64,000 bases of DNA, from the NCBI GenBank assembly GCA_026129135.1, contig JAHCIQ010000002.1:372001-436000 (forward strand). The letters run 5' to 3'. Position numbers and translations under genes: made by a program. Origin of the DNA: Cyanobacteria bacterium TGS_CYA1 (GTDB lineage Bacteria > Cyanobacteriota > Vampirovibrionia > Obscuribacterales > Obscuribacteraceae). How positions within the stretch are numbered: position 1 is the stretch's first letter; every line of letters begins with the position of its first letter. Of the stretch, positions 16,712-25,527 are shown piece by piece. The notes beneath the pieces are model-generated. The model saw only the letters and a program-made list of their open reading frames with translations. It was not told the origin of the DNA and did not search any database.

Positions 16712-16889
16712 GAAAGAAGTACAGCAGTATTTCTTTCAAACCCTTCTTTAAGTCCCGATGATGAAAGAAATACGTCAGTTTTTCTTTCAAATTCTCTCGA
16801 TCTCATTTAGATGAAAGAAATACAGCAGTTTTTCTTTCAGATTCCTGGTCGAACACCTGCGATGAAAGAAATACAGCAGTATTTCTTTC
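16712..16889. repeat. Array of four regularly spaced 26-bp palindromic repeats
   Basis: Four copies occur at 16712-16737, 16763-16788, 16813-16838 and 16864-16889. Each has an arm GAAAGAA(A/G)TAC, a 4-base centre (AGCA, or GTCA in copy 2) and an arm GT(A/T)TTTCTTTC. Copy 4 is a perfect 11-bp inverted repeat; copy 1 has a G-T pair and copies 2 and 3 have one mismatch. The period is 50-51 bases and the 24-25 base spacers are unrelated, although GAT or AT precedes most copies. A further palindrome, CCGAAA-A-TTTCGG, abuts at 16889-16901. The array fills the gap between two convergent genes. It looks like a tandem REP-like or hairpin cluster. The spacing resembles a mini-CRISPR, but the spacers are short and no cas gene is in the window. 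Confidence 0.85.
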
Positions 16890-16939
16890 CGAAAATTTCG
16901 GAGAGAAAAGGAGGTACCAAAACGCAAAAAAAATTTCGA

Positions 16940-18202
16940 TTATTTTACAGTGTTTGCGGTTCCAGCAAGTTTGTTATCTGGCACGATCATCGCAGACAAG
17001 GCACGGTCCGAGCGTATAGATGCTGCGATTGACTCGACGAGTTTTTTACCGCCAGCACTATTCATATGGGCAGTGTCTTTGAAATTCTCGATTCCAAATC
17101 CACCATTGTTCAAGTCAACAAAACGACCGCCGTATTGGCGCACAAGACTAGACGATGTTGAAAGATATTTTTCGTAAGCACCATCGGGCATCAAAGCCAT
17201 GTTCTGCGGAGTAAGAGGCATATTGACTATCATCACTTCGATATTTTGTTCTTTGCAATGAGCAAGCAATTTAGTCAAGAATTTCTCTTGTATAGCCAGT
17301 TTGGTTGGATCGTAATCTTTGAAACGACGCTTGTATTCGCGTGTATTGTCCTGATATGGAGCAGTCGCATAAGGAGTGAAAAGGAATTGTCCTGGCTCTA
17401 CCGCATCGCCAAACAAGCTATCCATCATGTCTTTCGATGGAGCAACGACCATATTGTCGTCGAGCTTTTCATCGCCACCAGTGACACTACTGATTTCTTT
17501 TTGCCAGAAGGCGTTATTCAAATATTGGGCAGAAAGCCTTTTGCCAGACAAATAGAGATTTCTATCCATCCAGTCTTGAGCTTTTTCGGTCACGCCCTGC
17601 CACATTTTTCCTGTTTGCAATGCAACTTTAGATAAATCGTCCTGAGCCTGGTCTTCGAAGTAATGCTTGAAGAACTGATATGTCGGTGTAGATGCAGCGC
17701 ACTCTACGCCTGAATCTATAAAGTCGCGAAGAGTAAGACCAAGAACGAGTAGTTTAGGTTTTTGCTTGTCTTTGAAAAGCGAACTTGCCACCATGTATTG
17801 ATCCGAGACCATCGAGCCTGGCAATGCGAAATTGAATACAGTGACGCTTGTTTTGCGTGGCTTGCTTGCAGTATTTTGCAAGCCGTCTTCAAGACAAATG
17901 CTTCTGTAATGCTTGACCGAGTCTATTTGTTTGTTCGAATGATCTGCTTCGACCAGAGTGATTGGAATCATGATCAAAGACGAACCCATCAAAACGACGT
18001 CTGGGTTATTGGTTTGAGACGTATATTCGTTGCTGCGCCACCACTGCCAGTTATGTTTTACAGGCAGCTGGGTGGGTTTAACGCTTGGAATAAAAGCATT
18101 AGCCTGGCACCAGTAATTGACCAACATGAAAGCGCCCAACGACAGTGCCGAGGTGGGCAGGTTCAGAAATTTGGGCAGTTTCAGTTTCTTTCGGCGAGCC
18201 AT
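16940..18202 (-). CDS. Membrane-anchored SGNH hydrolase-like protein (DUF1574-like)
   Basis: A 420-residue protein with one N-terminal hydrophobic segment (LPTSALSLGAFMLVNYWCQA, about 15-34) after a Lys/Arg-rich start, so probably anchored with the bulk outside. Block I of the SGNH fold is visible as PDVVLMGSSL at about 67-76 with the candidate nucleophile Ser. The Asp/His block near the C-terminus is KDTAHMNSAGGKKLV. Proteins of this shape (DUF1574, AlgX/DltD relatives) often work with MBOAT acyltransferases to O-acylate polysaccharides or teichoic acids, but no MBOAT gene is in the window. It is convergent with the TPR cassette across the palindrome array. Confidence 0.7.
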   Translation of the reverse strand: MARRKKLKLPKFLNLPTSALSLGAFMLVNYWCQANAFIPSVKPTQLPVKHNWQWWRSNEYTSQTNNPDVVLMGSSLIMIPITLVEADHSNKQIDSVKHYRSICLEDGLQNTASKPRKTSVTVFNFALPGSMVSDQYMVASSLFKDKQKPKLLVLGLTLRDFIDSGVECAASTPTYQFFKHYFEDQAQDDLSKVALQTGKMWQGVTEKAQDWMDRNLYLSGKRLSAQYLNNAFWQKEISSVTGGDEKLDDNMVVAPSKDMMDSLFGDAVEPGQFLFTPYATAPYQDNTREYKRRFKDYDPTKLAIQEKFLTKLLAHCKEQNIEVMIVNMPLTPQNMALMPDGAYEKYLSTSSSLVRQYGGRFVDLNNGGFGIENFKDTAHMNSAGGKKLVESIAASIRSDRALSAMIVPDNKLAGTANTVK

Positions 18203-18287
18203 TACCCTGACATTTAAAATCTAATGTCAAGATCCTGCAAGTCATCCTACTTAAGGTAACGCCGACAGACCAATTTCTTAAAAAGAC

Positions 18288-20408
18288 CTAATGAGCCGAC
18301 AATTTCTCCAGGTCTTCTTCCAGGTCATTGTCGTTCGATTGAAAGATAATGCGATTGCGTCCAGCCTTTTTAGCGACGTAGAGGCGCTGGTCTGCTTTTT
18401 GCAACAGCTCGAAAATGGTCGAGCCATCTTCTGGAAAAGTGACGAGCCCGCCAGAGAAGCTGCAGTGGAAAATCTGTCCTTCATCACCCGTGAATTCGAT
18501 TTCTCTGAATTCTTCAAGCACACGCTCGATTGCTTTATGAATGACTTCTTTGCGCTCGCGTCTGAATGCCAGAACAAATTCTTCTCCGCCCCAGCGTCCA
18601 CGCAAATCGTCAACGCGAAAACGTCTGAGTAAAAGTTGACCAAAGCCAGCAAGAACCTTATCACCAGCCAGGTGTCCGTAGGTGTCATTCACTTTTTTGA
18701 AGTGATCTACATCGAGCAGACACAAAGAAAAAGGCTGATTTATACGCTCTGACTCAGCAAGAATGGCATTCAATTGTTCTGAAAACGCCCGTCTTAAAAG
18801 CAATCCTGTAATTGTGTCTTTGTCCGAGCGCTCTTTGAGCATGCGCGATCTATCGAGACGCACTTTGACCCTTGTGAGCAATTCTTCGTTTACGACGGGT
18901 TTTGGAAGATAATCGTCGCCGCCCGATCTGAAAGCTTCAAGACGCGCTTCTACTCCGGTTTGACCAGTAAGAAAAATTATAGGCAAATCGCCCCAGCGCG
19001 GCGTTTGTCTTAGCATACGGCAGACTTCAAAACCAGTGATTCCAGGCATCATCACATCGAGCAACAATAAATCTGGCGGAAACTCTTGCATCGTCTCTAG
19101 AATCTTGCTTGGGTCATTGAGCGTTTTTACGATGATACCTTCGTTTCGAAGCACCACGCCGATTGTGTTGGCAAAAAATTCGTCGTCATCTGTAATTAAT
19201 ACACGCGCTCGTCCGCCCTGTCTGATTGCCACCAGGTGCTGAACCGCTTTTTCAAGCGAATCTGACTTGAATGGCTTATCTAGATACAACGACGCACCTG
19301 CGTGCGCGGCTTCTACTCTGTCTTTTACAAGACCTTCGTCTGACACGAATGCAAGAGGAAGATTGTCGTATTCGGGCAAGCTTCTGAGTTGTTTTGCAAT
19401 TTCAAAACCACTTTCACTCATCGAAGACGATAGTGAAATCAAAGCAGCATCGAGCGGATAAACAGCTGCATTAGCAAGCGCTTCTTTTTGATTGGAAGCA
19501 GAAATAATTTCGACCAGACTTTCTTGACCAAGAGCTTCGACGATTTTCAAAAAGTCTTTGTCTGCGTCGATGATCATTATGCGCGCCATTGCCTGTGGAC
19601 GTGCATCGATTCCAACTTCTTGATTCAAGCTATGCAAAGCCGCAAGCACTTCTTCAGTTTCTGTCTTGCCTTCTTCGAGTGCGACTTTGAGCCGCTCTTC
19701 AATTTCGCCTATCGCTTTTTGGCGTGCTTCCATTTCAAGCAAAACTATTTCTTGTGCGCGCAGCTCGATAAAAGCCATATGTTCGGCTACTTTTGCAAAG
19801 CCAAGCGAACCGCCTGTACCTTTGATTTTGTGAGACTGCGATTTTATATCATCGAGAGCCGCTGTATCGCTCAGGTTTTCTTTGGCTTTATCGAGTGTTT
19901 TTTTGATATCTGAAAGTTTTTCTGGCAAAACGCGAGCATATTTACTTACCAGAGCAAGAAACATGGCTTCGAAATCTTTCAATTTTTGTTTTTGCAAATC
20001 GGCACTGGTAGCCCCTCCATTTGCATCTTCTGAAAATTGACATTCTATTTGAGCACCAAAAATAAATGGAATTACTGGTTTTGCAGAAAACATCGAAATG
20101 TCTAATTGGGCAAGTCGTGTTCTCGCTTCTTCCAGTTCATCTTTATTTTCGGCCACATAAATAATCGGCACATTGTTTCCTTTGTGCCTCAAGCTTTCAA
20201 TCCATCTAAAGACTTCGCCAGATCCACCAGGTAAAGGCAGTCCCATGATAAGCAAATCTGTTTTGACGTCCGGATTTTCTAAAAAATCACGTTCGCACTC
20301 GAGCGTATTATTGAGTTGAATGACATTGTGGCCACGACCTTCAAGCGAGCTAGAAATGAGTTTTCGAAACCCAATTTCCGGATCGACGACTATGATTTTC
20401 TTGACCAT
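18288..20408 (-). CDS. Diguanylate cyclase response regulator: REC*-Hpt-REC*-REC-GGDEF
   Basis: I start the protein at ATG 20408 (MVKKIIVVD), the natural beginning of a receiver fold, giving 706 residues and no overlap with the upstream gene. REC1 (1-125) has Gly in place of the phospho-acceptor Asp (DLLIMGLPLP, 51-60). An Hpt domain at about 140-265 has the phosphotransfer His193 in SQSHKIKGTGGSLGF. REC2 (275-395) also lacks the Asp (DAALISLSSSM). REC3 (402-520) is intact with Asp451 in LLLLDVMMP. The GGDEF domain carries GGEEF at 607-611, with an RxxD inhibitory site (RVDD, 598-601) five residues before it. It should make cyclic di-GMP under control of phosphorylation at REC3, with feedback inhibition. 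The kinase partner is unknown; the hybrid kinase at 52138 is one candidate. Confidence 0.85.
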   Translation of the reverse strand: MVKKIIVVDPEIGFRKLISSSLEGRGHNVIQLNNTLECERDFLENPDVKTDLLIMGLPLPGGSGEVFRWIESLRHKGNNVPIIYVAENKDELEEARTRLAQLDISMFSAKPVIPFIFGAQIECQFSEDANGGATSADLQKQKLKDFEAMFLALVSKYARVLPEKLSDIKKTLDKAKENLSDTAALDDIKSQSHKIKGTGGSLGFAKVAEHMAFIELRAQEIVLLEMEARQKAIGEIEERLKVALEEGKTETEEVLAALHSLNQEVGIDARPQAMARIMIIDADKDFLKIVEALGQESLVEIISASNQKEALANAAVYPLDAALISLSSSMSESGFEIAKQLRSLPEYDNLPLAFVSDEGLVKDRVEAAHAGASLYLDKPFKSDSLEKAVQHLVAIRQGGRARVLITDDDEFFANTIGVVLRNEGIIVKTLNDPSKILETMQEFPPDLLLLDVMMPGITGFEVCRMLRQTPRWGDLPIIFLTGQTGVEARLEAFRSGGDDYLPKPVVNEELLTRVKVRLDRSRMLKERSDKDTITGLLLRRAFSEQLNAILAESERINQPFSLCLLDVDHFKKVNDTYGHLAGDKVLAGFGQLLLRRFRVDDLRGRWGGEEFVLAFRRERKEVIHKAIERVLEEFREIEFTGDEGQIFHCSFSGGLVTFPEDGSTIFELLQKADQRLYVAKKAGRNRIIFQSNDNDLEEDLEKLSAH

Positions 20409-20425
20409 CAATAGTGTTGTTACGC

Positions 20426-22165
20426 TTAATACAGAGGCAAATCTGTGCGTAGTTTGCGCGGATTTTGCCAACCCATTTCATCGAGTGCTTCATCAAAACC
20501 GACACGCATTCGACTACAATAATTGAGCGCGATTATGCATTGTTCGGTTTTCATCAGTCCTTCTCGAATCAATGGCAAACAAACAAAAGCAGCATCAACT
20601 GTTTTTTTGTTCAACTTGCCCGCCGATTCTAAAATTGATACCAGATCGCCACCAATTTTCTGGCGGACGTCTAATGCATCTTTGACATCAGACTCAGTTA
20701 GGATACCTGCTTTCTGCAACAGATCGAATGCTGGCTTCAAGTTGCGTTTTGCGCCCCCTGGCCCTTCAGCTCCTTTTGCAGCTCCTGCAGGTGCTTGTCC
20801 TGCAGCTTGCAAAGAAGCAGGCGCGCCCGCCTTATTGCCAGCTGGTGCTGGTGCTGCTCCTTTGTTTGCAGTAGGACCGCCCTGGGCTGTTTTTGGCGCT
20901 TGTGCTGCCGGTTCTGGAGCTTTCTTACTCACCACCACATCGTCGATAGACAAGAACTGTTCGATTTTGGCGCCTTTGCTGTGGTGTTTTTGTAAAATCA
21001 AAGGTGCCTTTTGAGGTGAAACTTTTCCTTCTCGAATAAGCTCTTGAATCTTGAGCGCAGCATCAAGAGCGGGTTCGGTTATGAGTCCCGCATCTTTGAG
21101 CAGAACACCTATCAATAGATTAGGACGCTTATCGAGCAGTTGATAGTCCATCGGAACAATAGGCTTTGCGTCCATGCTAGACGGATCTGTCATCGGCATG
21201 GCAGATGAAGACGGACCACCCATCGGCATATTTGTATTTCCGCCGTATGGATTTGGCGGCATCTGTCCTGGCATCGGATTCATTGGATAGCCTTGTGGTG
21301 GCATATACGGTTGTCCAGGCATCGGTGCGCCATAACCTGGCGGAGGAAATCCCTGAGGAGGATATGGCATTCCAGGTGCAGGATAACCAGCCGGGTATCC
21401 TTGCATCGGTGGCTGTGGGTAACCTGGTTGAGGATAACCTTGAGGAGGAAATTGTCCGGGAATTTGCGGAGGCATTTGAGCTGGAGCTTGTTGTGGCATC
21501 GAAGCAGGTCCACCACCAAGACCTGGCGACAAACCTCCACCCAAACCAGTGCCAAGACCGGGAGCAAGACCTGGAGGCATACCTAAATTACCGCCGCCGC
21601 CGCCAAGACCTGGCGGGGAGCCTATATTTGGCTGTGGCAATGGAGCTTTATTGCCACTTATGTTCTGATTGCTCATTCCTTGCGAAGTATTTTGCGAAGA
21701 AGAAGAAGAAGAAGAAGATGATGATGATGATGATGATGATGACGAGCCAACAGATCCTGGACCTGGCGGCAAATCGCCTGGATTGGGAAGACTCGACTCT
21801 TGAGGTTTCAATAGATCGGGGATTTTGGCTTGTGACGTACCTTTTGGTGCGGACATGACCAGAATATCGTACATAAATTCAAGGTCGGAAGGAGCAAATC
21901 CCTGAGTCCAGACCACTTTCGAAATGTCATCTTCGTGCTGATAGAGAGTCCAGACAGGTTCCTGCACCGTTTTGTCCCACTGGCAGGTCACCGTGAATTC
22001 AGCACTTCCTGCACTCCATGGCAATTCAATTAAGCAGCCTCGGCGATTGGTCGCCTCGTCGAGCATAAAGCGGGCTTTTGCCATCGATGGGCAGCCTTCT
22101 TCAGCCGGTAACTTCTGTCTAGAGGATTCTTCTGGTTTTTGCTGTTTAGGTTGTGGCTTATACAT
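20426..22165 (-). CDS. Proline-rich scaffold-like protein (paralogue A)
   Basis: A 579-residue protein with no signal peptide. Residues about 40-105 are a small module with RGCLIELPW, EPVWTLYQHED and SKVVWTQGF, shared with the proteins at 26502 and 4459. A disordered middle follows: about 17 serines in a row near residue 145, then Gly/Pro-rich sequence with many PGYPQP, PPQGYP and PGMPYPP units up to about 325. The C-terminal part has repeated helical modules (LLIGVLLKDAGLITEPALDA, then ALKIQELIREGKVSPQKAP) resembling the N-terminal GSPII_E/MshEN-type modules of pilus ATPases. It ends with CIIALNYCSRMRVGFDEALD, which is shared with paralogue B. Probably a cytosolic scaffold; the partner is unknown. 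It lies 17 bases upstream of the REC-GGDEF gene and may be cotranscribed with it. Confidence 0.72.
   Translation of the reverse strand: MYKPQPKQQKPEESSRQKLPAEEGCPSMAKARFMLDEATNRRGCLIELPWSAGSAEFTVTCQWDKTVQEPVWTLYQHEDDISKVVWTQGFAPSDLEFMYDILVMSAPKGTSQAKIPDLLKPQESSLPNPGDLPPGPGSVGSSSSSSSSSSSSSSSSSQNTSQGMSNQNISGNKAPLPQPNIGSPPGLGGGGGNLGMPPGLAPGLGTGLGGGLSPGLGGGPASMPQQAPAQMPPQIPGQFPPQGYPQPGYPQPPMQGYPAGYPAPGMPYPPQGFPPPGYGAPMPGQPYMPPQGYPMNPMPGQMPPNPYGGNTNMPMGGPSSSAMPMTDPSSMDAKPIVPMDYQLLDKRPNLLIGVLLKDAGLITEPALDAALKIQELIREGKVSPQKAPLILQKHHSKGAKIEQFLSIDDVVVSKKAPEPAAQAPKTAQGGPTANKGAAPAPAGNKAGAPASLQAAGQAPAGAAKGAEGPGGAKRNLKPAFDLLQKAGILTESDVKDALDVRQKIGGDLVSILESAGKLNKKTVDAAFVCLPLIREGLMKTEQCIIALNYCSRMRVGFDEALDEMGWQNPRKLRTDLPLY
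21696..21743. repeat. Trinucleotide microsatellite encoding poly-serine
   Basis: On the plus strand, consecutive GAA units run into consecutive GAT units. Read on the minus strand they are serine codons (ATC/TCA- and TTC/TCT-phase) giving the long Ser tract of the proline-rich protein. The unit is three bases, so slippage would change linker length without a frameshift. Confidence 0.85.
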
Positions 22166-22233
22166 TTGCTCTTCTGGTGGATTTTTCTAGCGGATACCTG
22201 AACGTTTTATGCCCGGTTAAAACAGCAAATTAG

Positions 22234-23607
22234 TTACTTTTTTATTTTGTTGAAATGAGATTTCAAATTTGCCCAGCAATTCTGATAATTTCCCTGCAAA
22301 AAGGCAGCGTCGAGCGCAGCTGGGGTTGGCACATATACAAGCGAACTCTCAAACATGAAAGCCAGGGTATTCTCCAATTTTACCGGAGTGAGACTGGTTT
22401 CACTCGCTTTTTCGAAAGTCTCAGAATCTGGCCCATGAGCAGTCATACAATTGTGCAGACTGCCGCCGCCTGGGACGAAACCGCCTTTTCCACCTTCTTT
22501 GGCATCATAGACGCCTTCGACCAGACCCATATACTCGCTCATGATGTTGCGATGATAATAGGGAGGGCGGAAAGAATTTTCGGCAACCATCCATCGTGGT
22601 GGAAAAATAACGAAATCTATGTTCGATACACCGGGCAATTCAGATGGCGATGTGAGCACGGTGAAAATCGATGGATCTGGATGGTCAAAACTAACTGAAT
22701 TTATGGCGCAAAAATATCTGGTGTCATATTTGTAAGGATAATAATTACCGTGCCATGCAACAACGTCGCATGGATTGTGCTTCGTGTTCGACTTGAAGAA
22801 TTTACCTTCGAATTTGGTAATCAGCTCAAAATCGCCGACCTCGTCTTTGTAAGCGGCTACTGGAGCGAGAAAATCACGCGGATTAGCAAGACCGTTAGAA
22901 CCAATAGGTCCTAAATATGGCAGTCTGAGCGGCGGTCCATAATTCTCAAGAATATAACCACGGGCGATATCACTACTTGCACTATTTTCCAGATCTACGG
23001 CGAATTTGATTCCGCGCGGAATAACAGCTAATTCCCAGGGACCTAGAGTTAAAGCACCAAATTCGGTACGAATATGCAAAGAGCCTGTCTGAGGAACTAT
23101 AAGCATCTCGCCATCTGAATTGGTGAAATATTGTTTGTCCATCGACTGGCTGAAACTATAAAGATGAATAGCCGATCCACGCACACTGGCGTCTGCGCCA
23201 TTGCCTGCGACAGTGACGATGCCTTGCAAAAAGGTGAGAGAGTCTTTCGACTCTGGCAGCGGATCCCAGCGAAGTTGCGCCGGGGAAAGATTAGTTCTGT
23301 CGAAAGGTCTGCTCAAGAAGTTTTCGAGCGAATACGGCTCATATTGCCCGTGCACAACAGATGGTCTGATTCTATAAAGCCACGAGCGCAAATTTTCATG
23401 ACGTGCCGCAAGAAAAGAAGCCCCGTTCAACTGCTCGGCGTATAAGTCGTAAGGCGCCTTTTGCGGTGAATTCTGCCCTATGGGCAGAGCTCCAGGCAAA
23501 GCCTCAGAATGATGATGATTGCCGAAGCCCGCGAGATATTTAAGATCTACATCCGATTTGGCCGACTTTGGGCTGGATTCTTTCTTTTGACTTAAGGTCA
23601 TTTTCAC
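22234..23607 (-). CDS. hmgA: Homogentisate 1,2-dioxygenase
   Basis: A 457-residue protein of the usual family length. It opens the ring of homogentisate to maleylacetoacetate with non-haem Fe(II) and O2 in tyrosine and phenylalanine breakdown. The iron ligands are visible: His352 and Glu358 in RPPYYHRNIMSEYMG, and His391 in LHNCMTAHGPD, corresponding to the human 335/341/371 triad. Other conserved stretches are YLAGFGNHHHSEALPGALP, WLYRIRPSVVHG and VIPRGIKFAVDL. The first 15-18 residues are an extra Lys/Ser-rich tail, and a second ATG lies two codons in. No fumarylacetoacetase, maleylacetoacetate isomerase or HppD gene is adjacent, so the rest of the pathway, if present, is elsewhere. It is divergent from the LRR gene at 23697. 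Confidence 0.95.
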   Translation of the reverse strand: MKMTLSQKKESSPKSAKSDVDLKYLAGFGNHHHSEALPGALPIGQNSPQKAPYDLYAEQLNGASFLAARHENLRSWLYRIRPSVVHGQYEPYSLENFLSRPFDRTNLSPAQLRWDPLPESKDSLTFLQGIVTVAGNGADASVRGSAIHLYSFSQSMDKQYFTNSDGEMLIVPQTGSLHIRTEFGALTLGPWELAVIPRGIKFAVDLENSASSDIARGYILENYGPPLRLPYLGPIGSNGLANPRDFLAPVAAYKDEVGDFELITKFEGKFFKSNTKHNPCDVVAWHGNYYPYKYDTRYFCAINSVSFDHPDPSIFTVLTSPSELPGVSNIDFVIFPPRWMVAENSFRPPYYHRNIMSEYMGLVEGVYDAKEGGKGGFVPGGGSLHNCMTAHGPDSETFEKASETSLTPVKLENTLAFMFESSLVYVPTPAALDAAFLQGNYQNCWANLKSHFNKIKK

Positions 23608-23696
23608 ATCCTAAAAACAAACTTCATGAAAGACTCATTCTATAACATTATTAGTTATCTTTTTATTGGGTCAGTGGCTCAAAAGAGGTAAAAGAA

Positions 23697-24626
23697 TTGG
23701 GAAGCAAACAGCGCTTTATTTTTTTGTCGACTGTCTTAGTGATAGCGGCTATGGGTGTGTGTCCGCCCTGGAAAGAAGCAGGTCCCAAAGGATTGCCTCT
23801 TACTATGGCTCCTATTTACGCGCCCCCTATTCCTAAGAATCCCGAAAATGGCTTGGAAATAGATTTTGCTCGACTGTTCTTGCAAGCATCGATTGTTATG
23901 ATCTTGTCAGGTGGCATCCAGATGGCTTTTCAAGACAAGAAAGAACGCAAAGACAGTGCCTCAAGCCTGGTCAATCAGTTCAATCAGTTCAAACAAGCTG
24001 CAGATGCACTCAATCAAGTGACAGTCGTACCGCCTGTGGCGAAAGAGGCCAAATCGCCTGCCGATATGAAAGATGTAATCATTCATCCAGCCGCATTCAA
24101 AGATGTGGCAGCCACAGATTTCGACATTCTCGAACTGCCAGCTCACCTTGCAATCGGCGAATTTCTAGTTGAATCAGAATCGGATCCAGATTCATGGGAA
24201 TGGCTTGCAGACGCTAAAGGCACTATTAAGGTTCCTAAGGGAAAATCGATTCAACTTGAAGTAGCCAAAGAACAAGACGTAGATTTCGCGCTCCTCAAGC
24301 GCATTCCGCCTCAAGTTCTCGATTCGATGGATTTGAGTCAGACTAAAGTAAGAGACGAAGATTTAGCCAATGTAAAACGTTTCACACGCTTGAAAGAAAT
24401 AGACTTATCAGATACCAATGTCACTAATAAAGCACTCGAACACTTGAGTTCGATGAAAAGTCTGCGCAAAATCTGGCTCGACAATACTCATGTTGATGAC
24501 GAAGCGCTTGCGAGTCTGGCTGAATTGAGCAAATTGCAAAAACTTTCGCTCAAAGATTGCAATGTCACAGATGCAGGAATAGACAAGCTCAAAGCCAGTC
24601 TCAACAATTGCAAAATCGAAGTTTAG
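23697..24626 (+). CDS. Membrane-associated leucine-rich repeat protein
   Basis: A 309-residue protein starting at TTG 23697, with AGAGG at 23684-23688 as binding site. It has an N-terminal signal or anchor segment (FIFLSTVLVIAAMGVCPPW), a second hydrophobic segment at about 60-80 (FARLFLQASIVMILSGGIQM), a charged linker, and five or so LRR units from about residue 205: MDLSQTKVRDEDLANVKRFT, RLKEIDLSDTNVTNKALEHL, SLRKIWLDNTHVDDEALASL, KLQKLSLKDCNVTDAGIDKL. The LRR style (L-x-x-L-x-L-x-x-T-x-V-x-D) is the same as in the kinase-LRR proteins at 45082-50844. It is likely a binding protein facing one side of the membrane. Confidence 0.78.
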   Translation: MGSKQRFIFLSTVLVIAAMGVCPPWKEAGPKGLPLTMAPIYAPPIPKNPENGLEIDFARLFLQASIVMILSGGIQMAFQDKKERKDSASSLVNQFNQFKQAADALNQVTVVPPVAKEAKSPADMKDVIIHPAAFKDVAATDFDILELPAHLAIGEFLVESESDPDSWEWLADAKGTIKVPKGKSIQLEVAKEQDVDFALLKRIPPQVLDSMDLSQTKVRDEDLANVKRFTRLKEIDLSDTNVTNKALEHLSSMKSLRKIWLDNTHVDDEALASLAELSKLQKLSLKDCNVTDAGIDKLKASLNNCKIEV

Positions 24627-24642
24627 GCAAGAGCAAATAAAA

Positions 24643-25455
24643 TCAGCTAATTAGTTCTCTGGCTCTTTGAGCGGCTTTGACTACTGCTTTGATTAGTGTC
24701 ACTCGAAGTTTTCCTTCTTCAAGCTCCATCAAACCATCAATGGTACAACCAGCGGGAGTAGTCACCATGTCTTTGAGCAAAGCAGGATGCGCCTTTGATT
24801 CAAGCACCATTCTTGCAGCACCATACATAGTTTGGGCCGCAAGCAGTGTCGATGTTTCACGTGGGATTCCAAGCTTCACACCAGCTTCTGCAAGCGATTC
24901 TATCACTACATACAAATAGGCTGGACCACTTGCGGACAAGGCAGTGAGCCCATCCATCAGCGATTCGTCAATTAAAACTGTTTTGCCCACGCAATCGAAA
25001 ACTTCCTTGGCAAGCGCCATTTGTTCTGCACTTGTATGAGTACCAGGCGCGACACCCGTCATTCCAGCATTCATAACACAAGGCGTATTTGGCATGGCCC
25101 GCACAACCGCCACCGATTGATTGAGTCTTTGCTCAACGAATGCAGTCGAGACCGAGGCTGCGACTGTAATTACAAGCTTGCTCTCATTGACGACATCTTT
25201 TATTTGAGCAAGGACAGAGTCCATATTTTGTGGTTTTACCGCAAGCAAAATGATGTCTGCTTCGCTTGCGATTTTTTTGTTGTCGAGCCCAACCTCGATG
25301 CTAAGCTTGTTTTTTACACGCTCAAGAGAGGCTTCATGACAAACTGAACCACAAATATCCTTGCTTGCAAGGTTGCCTTCTTTCAATAAGCCGGTTATAA
25401 GGGCTTCACCAAGTTTTCCCACCCCTATTACAGCAAGTTTTTTTCCTTTGAGCAT
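24643..25455 (-). CDS. proC: Pyrroline-5-carboxylate reductase
   Basis: A 270-residue protein, the normal size for ProC, which reduces pyrroline-5-carboxylate to proline with NAD(P)H in the cytosol as the last step of proline synthesis. The Rossmann motif GVGKLG is at 11-16 after a beta strand (KKLAVI). Further hallmarks are DIILLAVKPQNM, VVRAMPNTPCVMNAGMTGV and the C-terminal dimerisation/substrate motif LSASGPAYLYVVIESLAEAG, then MVTTPAGCTIDGL. Convergent with the LRR gene, with 16 bases between stops. No other proline genes lie nearby. Confidence 0.95.
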   Translation of the reverse strand: MLKGKKLAVIGVGKLGEALITGLLKEGNLASKDICGSVCHEASLERVKNKLSIEVGLDNKKIASEADIILLAVKPQNMDSVLAQIKDVVNESKLVITVAASVSTAFVEQRLNQSVAVVRAMPNTPCVMNAGMTGVAPGTHTSAEQMALAKEVFDCVGKTVLIDESLMDGLTALSASGPAYLYVVIESLAEAGVKLGIPRETSTLLAAQTMYGAARMVLESKAHPALLKDMVTTPAGCTIDGLMELEEGKLRVTLIKAVVKAAQRARELIS

Positions 25456-25527
25456 TCAAAACCTTTATTCTTTATCTGGTAAATATATTTGTGCCCAGAA
25501 TAAAACAAAACAGACCCGACTGAATAA

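Noticed and set aside
16712..16889. Small CRISPR array
   Set aside because: Repeats are almost fully palindromic, spacers are only 24-25 bases, there are just four units, and no cas gene or leader is in the window.
16811..17032. Plus-strand frame with repeated MKEIQQ peptides
   Set aside because: The peptide repeats are only the translation of the palindrome array; the frame then runs into the opposite strand of the SGNH-like gene.
20409..20471. N-terminal extension of the REC-Hpt-GGDEF protein
   Set aside because: Would overlap the upstream gene and adds no domain; the receiver fold starts naturally at MVKKIIVVD.
21205..21858. Plus-strand frame of 217 codons with long Lys and Met runs
   Set aside because: It is the mirror of the Pro/Gly/Ser low-complexity region of the minus-strand scaffold gene; the runs come from the microsatellite.
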